Source: Clostridia bacterium
GTDB lineage: Bacteria > Bacillota > Clostridia > DUPQ01
Assembly (NCBI GenBank): GCA_030592085.1
Contig: JAUUZV010000011.1
Coordinates: forward strand, 1-21,764
DNA: 21,764 nt
Reading direction: 5' to 3'
This document shows positions 8,373 to 15,623 of this stretch, piece by piece. A program made the translations under genes and the position numbers. The notes beneath the pieces were generated by a model. That model worked only from the letters and a program-made list of their open reading frames with translations, did not search any database and was not told where the DNA came from. Each line of letters opens with the position of its first letter. Position 1 is the first letter of the stretch.

Positions 8373-8636
8373 TTACATTTTATAAATGTACCATTTACAT
8401 GTTGCTAATTCATACTTCATTTCATAAACACGTTTACTATTGTTAATAACACTCATCACTTTATAAATATACATTCTATTTCCAGCTAAACGTTCTTCAT
8501 TACGTTCTAATATTTTATTAATTTTCACAATATGAATCTGCTCATCTTTTCCAACAAACTTATATTTTATGGGTGATATTTTTCCATCTTTATTACTCAC
8601 ACAAATCATGTCTACACTTTTCATTAATATCTTCAT
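8373..8636 (-). CDS. Small conserved protein downstream of dinB
   Basis: An 87-residue protein starting 13 bp after the dinB stop, with an AGGAAA ribosome binding site in the gap, so it forms an operon with dinB under the SOS promoter. The central segment (KILERNEERLAGNRMYIYKV) and the C-terminal YELATCKWYIYKM are the recognisable parts. From general knowledge, small proteins of this type sit beside Y-family polymerase genes in clostridial genomes, but I know of no assigned function. It has no membrane segment and is rich in Lys and Met. It is not obviously related to YolD, the small partner of Bacillus Y-family polymerases. It may be a polymerase accessory or regulator. It converges on the kinase gene with 31 bp between the stops. 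Confidence 0.75.
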   Translation of the reverse strand: MKILMKSVDMICVSNKDGKISPIKYKFVGKDEQIHIVKINKILERNEERLAGNRMYIYKVMSVINNSKRVYEMKYELATCKWYIYKM

Positions 8637-8649
8637 TAATTTTTCCTGT

Positions 8650-9882
8650 CTATAATAAGCTTGTCATCATAGGGTACTCTTCATGTATTCCCCCATTAAT
8701 ATTCTTAATTCCGCTTTCAATAAAACTAGCCCTCTTAATAGTTTGGCTACCATACTTTACTCTTAATAAATCAATATGTTTATTTAATCGTCTCTTTTTT
8801 TCTAAATTTTTCTCATCAAATATACTTTTTTGATAAATCTCTGCCGTATTTAGCATGGTCACTCGTACCCCAAAATGTCTGATTGGCCCTTCATCCCATA
8901 TTTCTTTAAATAATTCCATCGCTATTTTATAAATAGTATTTGTATTATCAGTTGGTGTAATTAACTTACGTTGTCTCCCCTGTCCTCCACCTTGTGAAGC
9001 ACGGTGATAAGAGACATGTACCACATGGCACATCATATTATTAGCTCGTAGGCGAAGAGCAACCATTTCTGTAAGAGATAATATAAATAATGAAGCATAT
9101 CTAATATCATCAACATCAAAAGGTGTTGTGGTAGAATTTCCAATCCCTTTAATTTTTCGACTATCTTTTTTTACAGGAGAGGAATCTAGCCCATTTGCAT
9201 AATGCCATATTAATCTACCATGACTTTTCATCATTAAACTAAGAAATTCAATGTCAGTTTTTGCTAACTGTCCAATAGTATTAATCCCATATTTACGCAG
9301 TTTTTTATTAGTTGCTCGCCCAACCATAAAAAGTTCATTTACTGGTAGTGGCCACATTTTCTCCATTATTTCATCTTCAAATAATGTGTGAACCTTATTT
9401 GGTTTTTCTAGTTCAGAACCCATTTTGGCCAGTAATTTATTTGTTGAAATACCAATATTCACAGTAAACCCAAGAGTTTTATAAATAGTATTTTTTAATT
9501 GATATGCAATAGTTAAAGGATCTTTACAAGATAATTCCATAAAGCACTCATCCACACTAAATCGTTCTACTTTTTCTGAAAAAGTTTGAATAATTGACAT
9601 CATTTCATCAGAACATGCCATATATAATTGATAATTAGGCGATACAATGGTTAATTTAGGACATGCTCGTAGCGCCTCAAATAGAGGTTGCCCTGTTTTT
9701 ACACCTGCTTTTTTTGCTTTTAACGATTTTGCTAGAATAATTCCTTTTCGTTTACTCTTATCTCCTCCAATAGCAGAAGCTATGTTTCGCAAATCAATAT
9801 TGCTACCATGTTGTAAGTCATATACTGCCTGCCAGCTCAAATAAGCACTGTTAGCATCAATATGAAAAATATACTTTTTCAT
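8650..9882 (-). CDS. dinB: DNA polymerase IV (Y-family translesion polymerase)
   Basis: A 410-residue Y-family polymerase that copies past damaged bases at low fidelity. The first metal-binding Asp is at residue 9 (FHIDANSAY), and the catalytic Asp-Glu pair is 111-112 in FSVDECF. GGDKSKRKGIILAKS at about 39-53 is the finger region. The palm continues with LLAKMGSELEKPNKVHTLF, followed by a helix-hairpin-helix segment (LRKYGINTIGQLA). The little-finger domain occupies the C-terminal third and ends with a KYGSQTIKRASF stretch typical of the family. Length is normal. The start at 9882 is supported by AGGAGG at 9888-9893. It is preceded by a promoter with an SOS box in its spacer, so expression should rise after DNA damage. 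It is the first gene of a two-gene operon. Confidence 0.95.
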   Translation of the reverse strand: MKKYIFHIDANSAYLSWQAVYDLQHGSNIDLRNIASAIGGDKSKRKGIILAKSLKAKKAGVKTGQPLFEALRACPKLTIVSPNYQLYMACSDEMMSIIQTFSEKVERFSVDECFMELSCKDPLTIAYQLKNTIYKTLGFTVNIGISTNKLLAKMGSELEKPNKVHTLFEDEIMEKMWPLPVNELFMVGRATNKKLRKYGINTIGQLAKTDIEFLSLMMKSHGRLIWHYANGLDSSPVKKDSRKIKGIGNSTTTPFDVDDIRYASLFILSLTEMVALRLRANNMMCHVVHVSYHRASQGGGQGRQRKLITPTDNTNTIYKIAMELFKEIWDEGPIRHFGVRVTMLNTAEIYQKSIFDEKNLEKKRRLNKHIDLLRVKYGSQTIKRASFIESGIKNINGGIHEEYPMMTSLL

Positions 9883-9899
9883 GCTGTCCTCCTGCTAAT

Positions 9900-9928
9900 A
9901 GTATAGCGAACATATGTTCGCTTGTAAA
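9900..9928 (-). promoter_or_regulatory. dinB promoter (TTTACA-17-TATACT)
   Basis: On the minus strand TTTACA (9923-9928) and TATACT (9900-9905) flank a spacer of exactly 17 bp, and the spacer consists almost entirely of the SOS operator. Bound LexA would block RNA polymerase directly. Confidence 0.8.
9907..9920. promoter_or_regulatory. SOS box (LexA/DinR operator)
   Basis: CGAACATATGTTCG is a perfect match to the Gram-positive LexA/DinR consensus CGAAC-N4-GTTCG and a perfect palindrome, extending to 16 bp (GCGAACATATGTTCGC, 9906-9921). It lies between the -35 and -10 elements of dinB. Confidence 0.93.
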
Positions 9929-9932
9929 GTGG

Positions 9933-10868
9933 TTATCGCCCTAAATATTTGAAAATAAGATATATATACATACCTGTCATAATTATAAGACCTGGCATAA
10001 ATGTACTCATATTACGTAGAGATATATTACTTGATTGTTTAACTTTCATGACAGTATTTGTTGTTTGGCTTTTTAAAAGATATAGCAAACTAAAAACTAC
10101 ACCTCCACTAATAATTGCAATAATACTAAAAGCCACCACTGTTCCAATAATCATACTTGGAGCTTGATTAAATATTATTGAAAAATCTGTTGATATTTCC
10201 ATTCCTTCTGGTAATATTTTTAAAGCTACATATGAAATTAGTACTGCTGTTGCATTATTGGTAAAATGAGCTAGAATACCTGCAAAAATAGAATTAGTCC
10301 TGTATACGATATAACAAATTACCAGTGATAAAACAAATACTCCTACAATCTTTTCAAAATTAAAATGAAATAAGGTGAAAAGAATAGAGATTAGTATCAT
10401 GCTTTTTCTTAACCCAATTTTTTCAACAGAAGACCATAATGCCCCACGAAATAGCATTTCTTCACATACAGCGGCAACTAGTCCAATAATTAATACGCTT
10501 AATAATAGTGATGGAACATCACTTGGTATAGGAATAGCTGGTAAAATATTTTTCTGAAATAAAAGATGAACTATAATAGCACTAATGAAACTTAGAGATA
10601 AACTAACAGGAATCATAAACCACATAGTTACAACAATAATTAACGAATGTATCCAACTAGTTTTTTTTATTTTTAAATTTTCTTTAATATCTTTTTTAAA
10701 AAATAAAATAAAGATTATAGCTGGTAATAATATAATACCTACCTCAACTATAACTCCCTCAATATAATAATTATCAAACAGATCAAAAAAGTAAACGAGT
10801 AAAAACAACACCTCTGTTACAGAAAAAATAATGCCACCTTGGAGCAGTGTTAATTTTTTCTTGTCCAC
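9933..10868 (-). CDS. CPBP-family (Abi/CAAX-type) intramembrane protease
   Basis: A 311-residue multi-spanning membrane protein with about eight hydrophobic segments. The three family motifs are present: EEMLFR with the paired Glu at 136-137 and Arg at 141, FHFN with His168, and HFTNN with His201 and Asn204-205. Members are glutamate-type membrane proteases; in Firmicutes some give immunity to bacteriocins or act in regulated membrane proteolysis. The GTG start at 10868 directly follows the stop of the kinase gene, and AAGGAG in the kinase's last codons is the ribosome binding site, so translation is probably coupled. Its place in a two-component operon opposite an exporter suggests a role in resistance to membrane-active compounds. 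The substrate is unknown. Confidence 0.88.
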   Translation of the reverse strand: MDKKKLTLLQGGIIFSVTEVLFLLVYFFDLFDNYYIEGVIVEVGIILLPAIIFILFFKKDIKENLKIKKTSWIHSLIIVVTMWFMIPVSLSLSFISAIIVHLLFQKNILPAIPIPSDVPSLLLSVLIIGLVAAVCEEMLFRGALWSSVEKIGLRKSMILISILFTLFHFNFEKIVGVFVLSLVICYIVYRTNSIFAGILAHFTNNATAVLISYVALKILPEGMEISTDFSIIFNQAPSMIIGTVVAFSIIAIISGGVVFSLLYLLKSQTTNTVMKVKQSSNISLRNMSTFMPGLIIMTGMYIYLIFKYLGR

Positions 10869-12125
10869 TTATTTCTCCTTGTGTTCCATTGTTGGTATTT
10901 TAATTATAAATGTACTGCCTTCATTTAATTTAGTATTTAACTCAATTTTACCTTTGTACTCTTCTACAATACTTTTCACAATAGATAATCCTAAACCATA
11001 GCCTTTTTTAGCACTACTCCTTGCCCTATCCACCCTATAAAAGCGTTCAAACACTTTATGTTTTTCTTCTTCACTAATTCCTATTCCTGTATCTGATATT
11101 TCTAATACTGAATAATTAGAATCCTCATATAATCTTATTTTCACAGTGCCATTTTCTGTATATTTTAATGCATTATCTATAATTGATGATACTAATTGAT
11201 GTATGTCGGTTTTATCTCCTTTTATAAAAGTATTCATTAGTGATGATTCAATTTCTATTTTTTTGTTATTAAATTTTACTTCAAATTCCTTTAATATAAT
11301 ATCTATCTCGTCTGCTAAATTAATTACCTCATAGATAATTGTATTATCTTCACTATCTTTTCTTGATAAAAACAACAATTTATTAACTAAACTACTCATC
11401 CTATTTGTTTCTTGATTAATGTTATCTACCCATTTTCTATGTTCACCAACTGTTTTATTGTTATCTTCAGAAACAATTTCCATATTAGTCTTTATGGCAC
11501 TTATTGGCGTTCTAAGTTCATGTGAAGCATCACCTACAAATTGTTTTTGTTTTTCCCATGCTTTTTTAATGGGCTCAATCGCTTTTTTTGTCATTATTAA
11601 ATTACCAATTAACACTAAAAAGATTGCACCAAGAAAAATGAAAGCTAATTCTCTTATAATAGATGCAATAATTTCTCGTTCTTGAGTAGCTTCTACAAAA
11701 TAGTACTTAGTTGTTTCCGTTATAACAAAAAAGGAAATAAAGTATTTTTCTCCTAGTTGAACATATTTCATATCTTTATCATTATTTTTCACAAGTTCAT
11801 ATAGGATTTCTTTATCCTCTGTAGTTAATATATTATTATATGTTTTATCATCTTCAATCAAACCGTTTTCATCTGCTTCAATAACTATTAATGCGCCTCC
11901 TAAAACTTTTTGTGTACCATCAACTTGAGACATTCCTTTTGATTCAAAGGCTTCATCATAAGGTTTAAATTCAGTACCACTTTCAATAACTTTTCTAATA
12001 TTTGTTACCTGTCTTGTAAATGTGGCTCTCATTGAAAAATATACAAAAGTAAATACTACTAATAAAATAGCCATAATAATTCCTAAATTAATTAATGTTA
12101 ATTTTATACGTAGCTTTTTAAACAA
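10869..12125 (-). CDS. Two-component sensor histidine kinase
   Basis: A 418-residue membrane kinase starting at TTG directly after the response-regulator stop, with GAGGAA ribosome binding bases inside the regulator's end. TM1 is at about residues 12-32 and TM2 at about 156-178, with an extracellular sensor domain of about 120 residues between them. A HAMP-like linker leads to the H box SHELRTP with phosphoacceptor His202. The ATPase domain has an N box with Asn318, DTGIG (345-349) and GYGLGL (375-380). It is a typical EnvZ/PhoR-type kinase. Immediately next to an OmpR-type regulator and a CPBP protease, it probably senses envelope stress or an antimicrobial. The ligand is unknown. Confidence 0.93.
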   Translation of the reverse strand: MFKKLRIKLTLINLGIIMAILLVVFTFVYFSMRATFTRQVTNIRKVIESGTEFKPYDEAFESKGMSQVDGTQKVLGGALIVIEADENGLIEDDKTYNNILTTEDKEILYELVKNNDKDMKYVQLGEKYFISFFVITETTKYYFVEATQEREIIASIIRELAFIFLGAIFLVLIGNLIMTKKAIEPIKKAWEKQKQFVGDASHELRTPISAIKTNMEIVSEDNNKTVGEHRKWVDNINQETNRMSSLVNKLLFLSRKDSEDNTIIYEVINLADEIDIILKEFEVKFNNKKIEIESSLMNTFIKGDKTDIHQLVSSIIDNALKYTENGTVKIRLYEDSNYSVLEISDTGIGISEEEKHKVFERFYRVDRARSSAKKGYGLGLSIVKSIVEEYKGKIELNTKLNEGSTFIIKIPTMEHKEK

Positions 12126-12806
12126 TTATTTTTCCTCTTTCAATTTGTAGCCTAGTCCTCTTATGGTTTCAATAGAAATATTAGAGCCCTTAATTGCCAC
12201 TTTTTTCCTTATATTATGAATATAGATTTCAACAATTGTTAAATCAGATTCAGAATTAAATCCCCAAATTTTATCAAATATTTTATCTTTAGACATTATA
12301 AATCCTTTATTCAGAATTAAATATTCAAGTAACTGACCTTCTTTAAATGTTAGCTTGCTTTGTAAATTGTTTATTTTAACCATTAAAGATGAGGGTGTGA
12401 ATTCAACATTACCAATGGTAATAACATCAATATCATGAATATCATTTTCTTTTCTTCTAAGTAGCGCTCTTATTCTTGCTAGAAGTTCTTCTGTGGAAAA
12501 AGGCTTTACTAAATAATCATCTGCTCCATGATCTAATCCTTCAACCTTGTCAGTAATCCCATCCATTGCAGTTAAAAAGATTATAGGAGTTTTTAATCCT
12601 TCTTTTCTAATTCCTTTTAAAACTTCCACTCCATTTAGTGATGGTAACATTCTATCTAATATTATTACATCGTAAATACCCAATAAAGCATTATCAAGGC
12701 CATCTTCTCCATCATAAAAAACATCAACCTCATATTTGTGTTTTTTTAAAATATGTGCCAATGCATCTGCTATATTAATTTCATCTTCAATAAGTAATAA
12801 TCGCAT
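12126..12806 (-). CDS. OmpR/PhoB-family response regulator
   Basis: A 226-residue regulator. The receiver domain has acidic residues 7-9 (EDE), phosphoacceptor Asp51 (ILDRMLP), Thr79 and Lys101 (LVKPF). The C-terminal winged helix of the OmpR type is seen in LTFKEGQLLEYLILNKGFIMSKDKI and ends with IETIRGLGYKL. GGGAG lies just upstream of the ATG. It is the first gene of the regulator-kinase-protease operon. It likely binds as a dimer to the tandem 11-bp repeats in the divergent promoter region and activates the exporter genes and perhaps its own operon. Confidence 0.95.
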   Translation of the reverse strand: MRLLLIEDEINIADALAHILKKHKYEVDVFYDGEDGLDNALLGIYDVIILDRMLPSLNGVEVLKGIRKEGLKTPIIFLTAMDGITDKVEGLDHGADDYLVKPFSTEELLARIRALLRRKENDIHDIDVITIGNVEFTPSSLMVKINNLQSKLTFKEGQLLEYLILNKGFIMSKDKIFDKIWGFNSESDLTIVEIYIHNIRKKVAIKGSNISIETIRGLGYKLKEEK

Positions 12807-12864
12807 GTTTTATCTCCCTTTTTCCCATTATATCACTTTTATAAAAATAAAAAATAATATTTTC

Positions 12865-12886
12865 TTAAGGTTTATTTAAGGTTTAT
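12865..12886 (+). promoter_or_regulatory. Perfect tandem 11-bp repeat, probable response-regulator operator
   Basis: TTAAGGTTTAT occurs twice without a gap, at 12865-12875 and 12876-12886. OmpR/PhoB-type regulators bind as head-to-tail dimers to direct repeats with an 11-bp period, so this is the expected footprint for the regulator encoded at 12126-12806. It lies just upstream of a GATAAT element (12891-12896) that could be the -10 of the exporter operon, placing the repeats over the -35 region as in activated promoters. The pattern is directly visible; the pairing with this regulator is inferred. Confidence 0.75.
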
Positions 12887-12916
12887 CCTTGATAATAAGT
12901 TTAAATAACTATATAT

Positions 12917-12923
12917 GGAGGAG
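12917..12923 (+). promoter_or_regulatory. Ribosome binding site fixing the exporter adaptor start at TTG 12931
   Basis: GGAGGAG lies seven bases before TTG at 12931. The in-frame TTG at 12889 overlaps the promoter region and has no such site, so the downstream start is preferred. Confidence 0.8.
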
Positions 12924-12930
12924 AATAATT

Positions 12931-14937
12931 TTGAAAAAGAAGAGATTTAAAAAAATTATAATATGGACAATTATCGTTGTTCTATTAGCAGTTATAGGTT
13001 TTTTTGGTTATAAATATATAACTAATAATGATGCTACAACCACTGATGGAGCTACTACATTAACAAAAAGAACAGCTACTGTTCTACTTGGAGATGTAGG
13101 ACAAACAATTTCGTCTTCAGGACCACTAGAGGCTAGCGAAACAACTAATTATAGAATAGCTACACCTGGTGAATTAGTAACATTAAATGTAAAAGATGGC
13201 GATTTTGTAAATAAAGGAGATTTACTAGCATCGCTAAGTACTACTGATTTAGATGAAGTAGTAGAAAATTATGATAGTCAAATTGAAAACAATAACGGAA
13301 ATATAGATTCAGTTAATGATGATATTTCAGATTTAGAAGATAGTATTTCAGATGTCTATGAAAACATAACTGAAAAACAAGATGAAAAAACTGATTTACA
13401 AGTTGAAATTAATGAGCATATTGTTAGTAAAGATGATTTAACAATTTACTCTCCTATCTCAGGTATTGTATTTGATGTACGCGTAAACGAAGGTGATGTT
13501 GTAAATAGTGGTACTATTTTAGCAACTATCTCAGATACAAATGTATATGAAGTTGAACTTGCAATTAGTGCAAAAGTTTTAGAAGATGATATACAAACAA
13601 ATTATGTTTACTATAAAAACACTAGATTTGATGGTGAGCTTATTTCTTATGCTGATTTTACTTATATGGATGAATTTGGCAAAGAACTTGTTGATGTAGT
13701 TATTCAATTTACTATGGAAACAGGAATACCAGAAGGTGAAAAAGTTAGAGCAATAATTACAGTAGAGAATATTAGTTATAGTTCAGTAACTGAAAGAGCT
13801 CCACATTATGCAATCAGCGAAAATGTAATTTCTAGTTTACAAGGTGAAATAACATCACTTAATCTTTTTGCAAAAAAACTAGTTAATGAAGGAGATGTTT
13901 TAGCTTCATTAGATTCTTCATATGTTGATGATAAAATTGAAATATTAAATAATCAAATAGATTCGATAGATGATCAAATAGAATCATACTATAGTCAAAT
14001 TGATTCATATAACGACCAAATTGATAGTAAAAATAGTATTATTAGTGATTACGAATCAACTATTGAAGATATTTTACAGTCAATTGCTGATTTACAAGAT
14101 GAGTATGATGAACTTCAAGTAACAGCTGATTATAACGGTGTTGTAACGAATATTGCAGTATCTGTTGGAGACACAGTAACTACAAACACAACATTATTTA
14201 CACTTATTTCAATGGATGCACCCGAAATAACAATATCAATTGATGAATTAGATATTTCTAGGGTTGAAATCGGAATGGATGCAACTGTAATAATTGATGC
14301 TTTAGGCAGTACAGCAAGAACACCAGTATTAGCAAAAGTTACAAAGATCTCTCTTATAGGGCAAAGCCAAGGTGGTGTAACAACCTATAATGTAACAGTG
14401 GCCTTAGAAGAAGATGTTGAAGGGCTTATGATAGCAATGAACGCAACTGCAACTATTTTTGTTGATAATAGCGTAAATACTTTATATGTTCCAATTGAAG
14501 CCATAACCATGAAGGGTGGCGTTAGTTACGTATACGTTGAAACTGGTGGAACAGAAACACCTGATCTTCCTACCTCTGATACTGGAGCGACAAGAGGAAA
14601 AGGTGGAGGTGTTGATACTTCTACTATGACAGAAGAAGAAATTGCTGCTTTTAAAGAAAAAATGGCTACATCTGATTTAACCGAAAGTGATATTGAACAA
14701 ATGCAATCATCTGCAAATTCTTTAGAAGAATATTATATTGGTACAGCTTTAATTGAAGTAACAACTGGAGTATATAACGAATCATTTATTGAAATTACAA
14801 GTGGTTTAGAAAAAGGTCAAATCGTTGTATTACCACCTACCTACACAACTGAAGCTACTACAAAAGAAGTTGATCCAACTAGTCTTTTAGGAGATTCAAC
14901 AACTAGAATACCTGGAATGGGTGGCGGTGGAAAATAA
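12931..14937 (+). CDS. Membrane fusion protein (MacA/HlyD-like) with duplicated lipoyl-hairpin modules
   Basis: A 668-residue adaptor starting at TTG, anchored by one N-terminal membrane helix (about residues 9-29). It links an ABC exporter to the outside of the membrane. Unlike ordinary adaptors it has two sets of half-lipoyl, coiled coil, half-lipoyl. The first set opens with TPGELVTLNVKDGDFVNKGD and closes with SPISGIVFDVRVNEGDVV. The second opens with SLNLFAKKLVNEGDVL and closes with YNGVVTNIAVSVGDTV. The second coiled coil is a run of near-perfect heptads (NNQIDSI, DDQIESY, YSQIDSY, NDQIDSK). Near the C terminus a Gly/Thr-rich, partly helical insert of about 60 residues interrupts the membrane-proximal domain, and the protein ends GMGGGGK. 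It is first of three overlapping genes encoding a MacAB-like exporter, under the tandem-repeat promoter. Confidence 0.85.
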   Translation: MKKKRFKKIIIWTIIVVLLAVIGFFGYKYITNNDATTTDGATTLTKRTATVLLGDVGQTISSSGPLEASETTNYRIATPGELVTLNVKDGDFVNKGDLLASLSTTDLDEVVENYDSQIENNNGNIDSVNDDISDLEDSISDVYENITEKQDEKTDLQVEINEHIVSKDDLTIYSPISGIVFDVRVNEGDVVNSGTILATISDTNVYEVELAISAKVLEDDIQTNYVYYKNTRFDGELISYADFTYMDEFGKELVDVVIQFTMETGIPEGEKVRAIITVENISYSSVTERAPHYAISENVISSLQGEITSLNLFAKKLVNEGDVLASLDSSYVDDKIEILNNQIDSIDDQIESYYSQIDSYNDQIDSKNSIISDYESTIEDILQSIADLQDEYDELQVTADYNGVVTNIAVSVGDTVTTNTTLFTLISMDAPEITISIDELDISRVEIGMDATVIIDALGSTARTPVLAKVTKISLIGQSQGGVTTYNVTVALEEDVEGLMIAMNATATIFVDNSVNTLYVPIEAITMKGGVSYVYVETGGTETPDLPTSDTGATRGKGGGVDTSTMTEEEIAAFKEKMATSDLTESDIEQMQSSANSLEEYYIGTALIEVTTGVYNESFIEITSGLEKGQIVVLPPTYTTEATTKEVDPTSLLGDSTTRIPGMGGGGK

Positions 14938-15623
14938 TGGCTGCTTTAGTAGAAATGAAAAACTTAAAAAAAACATATAAGATGGGAGAGACATACGTTA
15001 AAGCTCTTGATGGAATTGATTTAACAATAGAAAAAGATGAATTCGTTTCAATCATAGGCCCTTCAGGAAGTGGTAAATCAACTCTTATGAATATGATTGG
15101 TTGCCTAGATGCTCTTGACGAAGGAACATATCACCTAGAAGGAATAGATGTATCTGAATTAAGTGGTAATAAATTAGCAATGATTAGAAGTACAAAAATA
15201 GGTTTTATATTTCAAGGCTTTAATCTTCTATCAAAGCTTACTGCATTAGAAAATGTTGAAATGCCACTAATTTACCAAAATTATTCTCATAAAAATAGAA
15301 AGAAAAAGGCAATTGAGGCTTTAGAGAAAGTAGGCTTAGGTGATAGGCTTCACCATAAGCCCACTGAACTCTCAGGTGGACAACAACAGCGAGTAGCAAT
15401 AGCAAGAGCTCTTGTAGCAGATCCTCCTATTATTTTAGCAGACGAGCCAACTGGTAATTTGGATTCTAAATCAGGAAAAGAAATAATGGATATGTTAGTT
15501 GATTTGCACAAACAAGGAAACACCATAATCCTTATTACTCATGATACCTATATTGCAAATACAGCGCGAAGAAAAATCGTATTAAAAGATGGAAAAATTA
15601 CTGAAGATGTGGAGGTGAGCTAA
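14937..15623 (+). CDS. ABC transporter ATPase (MacB/LolD type)
   Basis: A 228-residue ATPase. Walker A GPSGSGKST is at residues 41-49, the Q loop at IFQGFN, signature LSGGQ at 145-149, Walker B IILADE at 165-170 and the switch His at 202 (LITHD). The length and the ALDGIDL segment near the N terminus are typical of the MacB/LolD/FtsE branch that powers FtsX-type permeases. The ATG overlaps the adaptor stop (TAATG), so translation is coupled. It supplies ATP hydrolysis for the exporter formed with its two neighbours. The cargo is unknown; peptides or antibiotics are usual for the family. Confidence 0.95.
   Translation: MAALVEMKNLKKTYKMGETYVKALDGIDLTIEKDEFVSIIGPSGSGKSTLMNMIGCLDALDEGTYHLEGIDVSELSGNKLAMIRSTKIGFIFQGFNLLSKLTALENVEMPLIYQNYSHKNRKKKAIEALEKVGLGDRLHHKPTELSGGQQQRVAIARALVADPPIILADEPTGNLDSKSGKEIMDMLVDLHKQGNTIILITHDTYIANTARRKIVLKDGKITEDVEVS

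Noticed and set aside
8374..8390. Inverted repeat TACATTT-TAT-AAATGTA between the kinase and the small gene, considered as a terminator
   Set aside because: The stem is made almost only of A-T pairs, has no T tract after it on the plus strand, and overlaps the coding end of the small gene.
8573..8833. 86-codon plus-strand open frame across the dinB/small-gene junction
   Set aside because: It is antisense to two well-supported genes and its hydrophobic translation is typical of reversed AT-rich coding sequence.
9883..9932. Terminator between the CPBP protease gene and dinB
   Set aside because: The only palindrome there is the SOS box with no T tract, so I see no terminator and read-through into dinB is possible.
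12889..12930. Longer start (TTG 12889) for the membrane fusion protein
   Set aside because: It would put the start within the promoter region next to the regulator repeats, lacks a ribosome binding site, and adds residues before a normal signal anchor; TTG 12931 has GGAGGAG at ideal spacing.
13950..14040. 21-bp repetitive pattern considered as a DNA repeat array or CRISPR-like element
   Set aside because: It is in frame and explained by heptad repeats of the coiled coil; there are no spacers or conserved DNA repeats.
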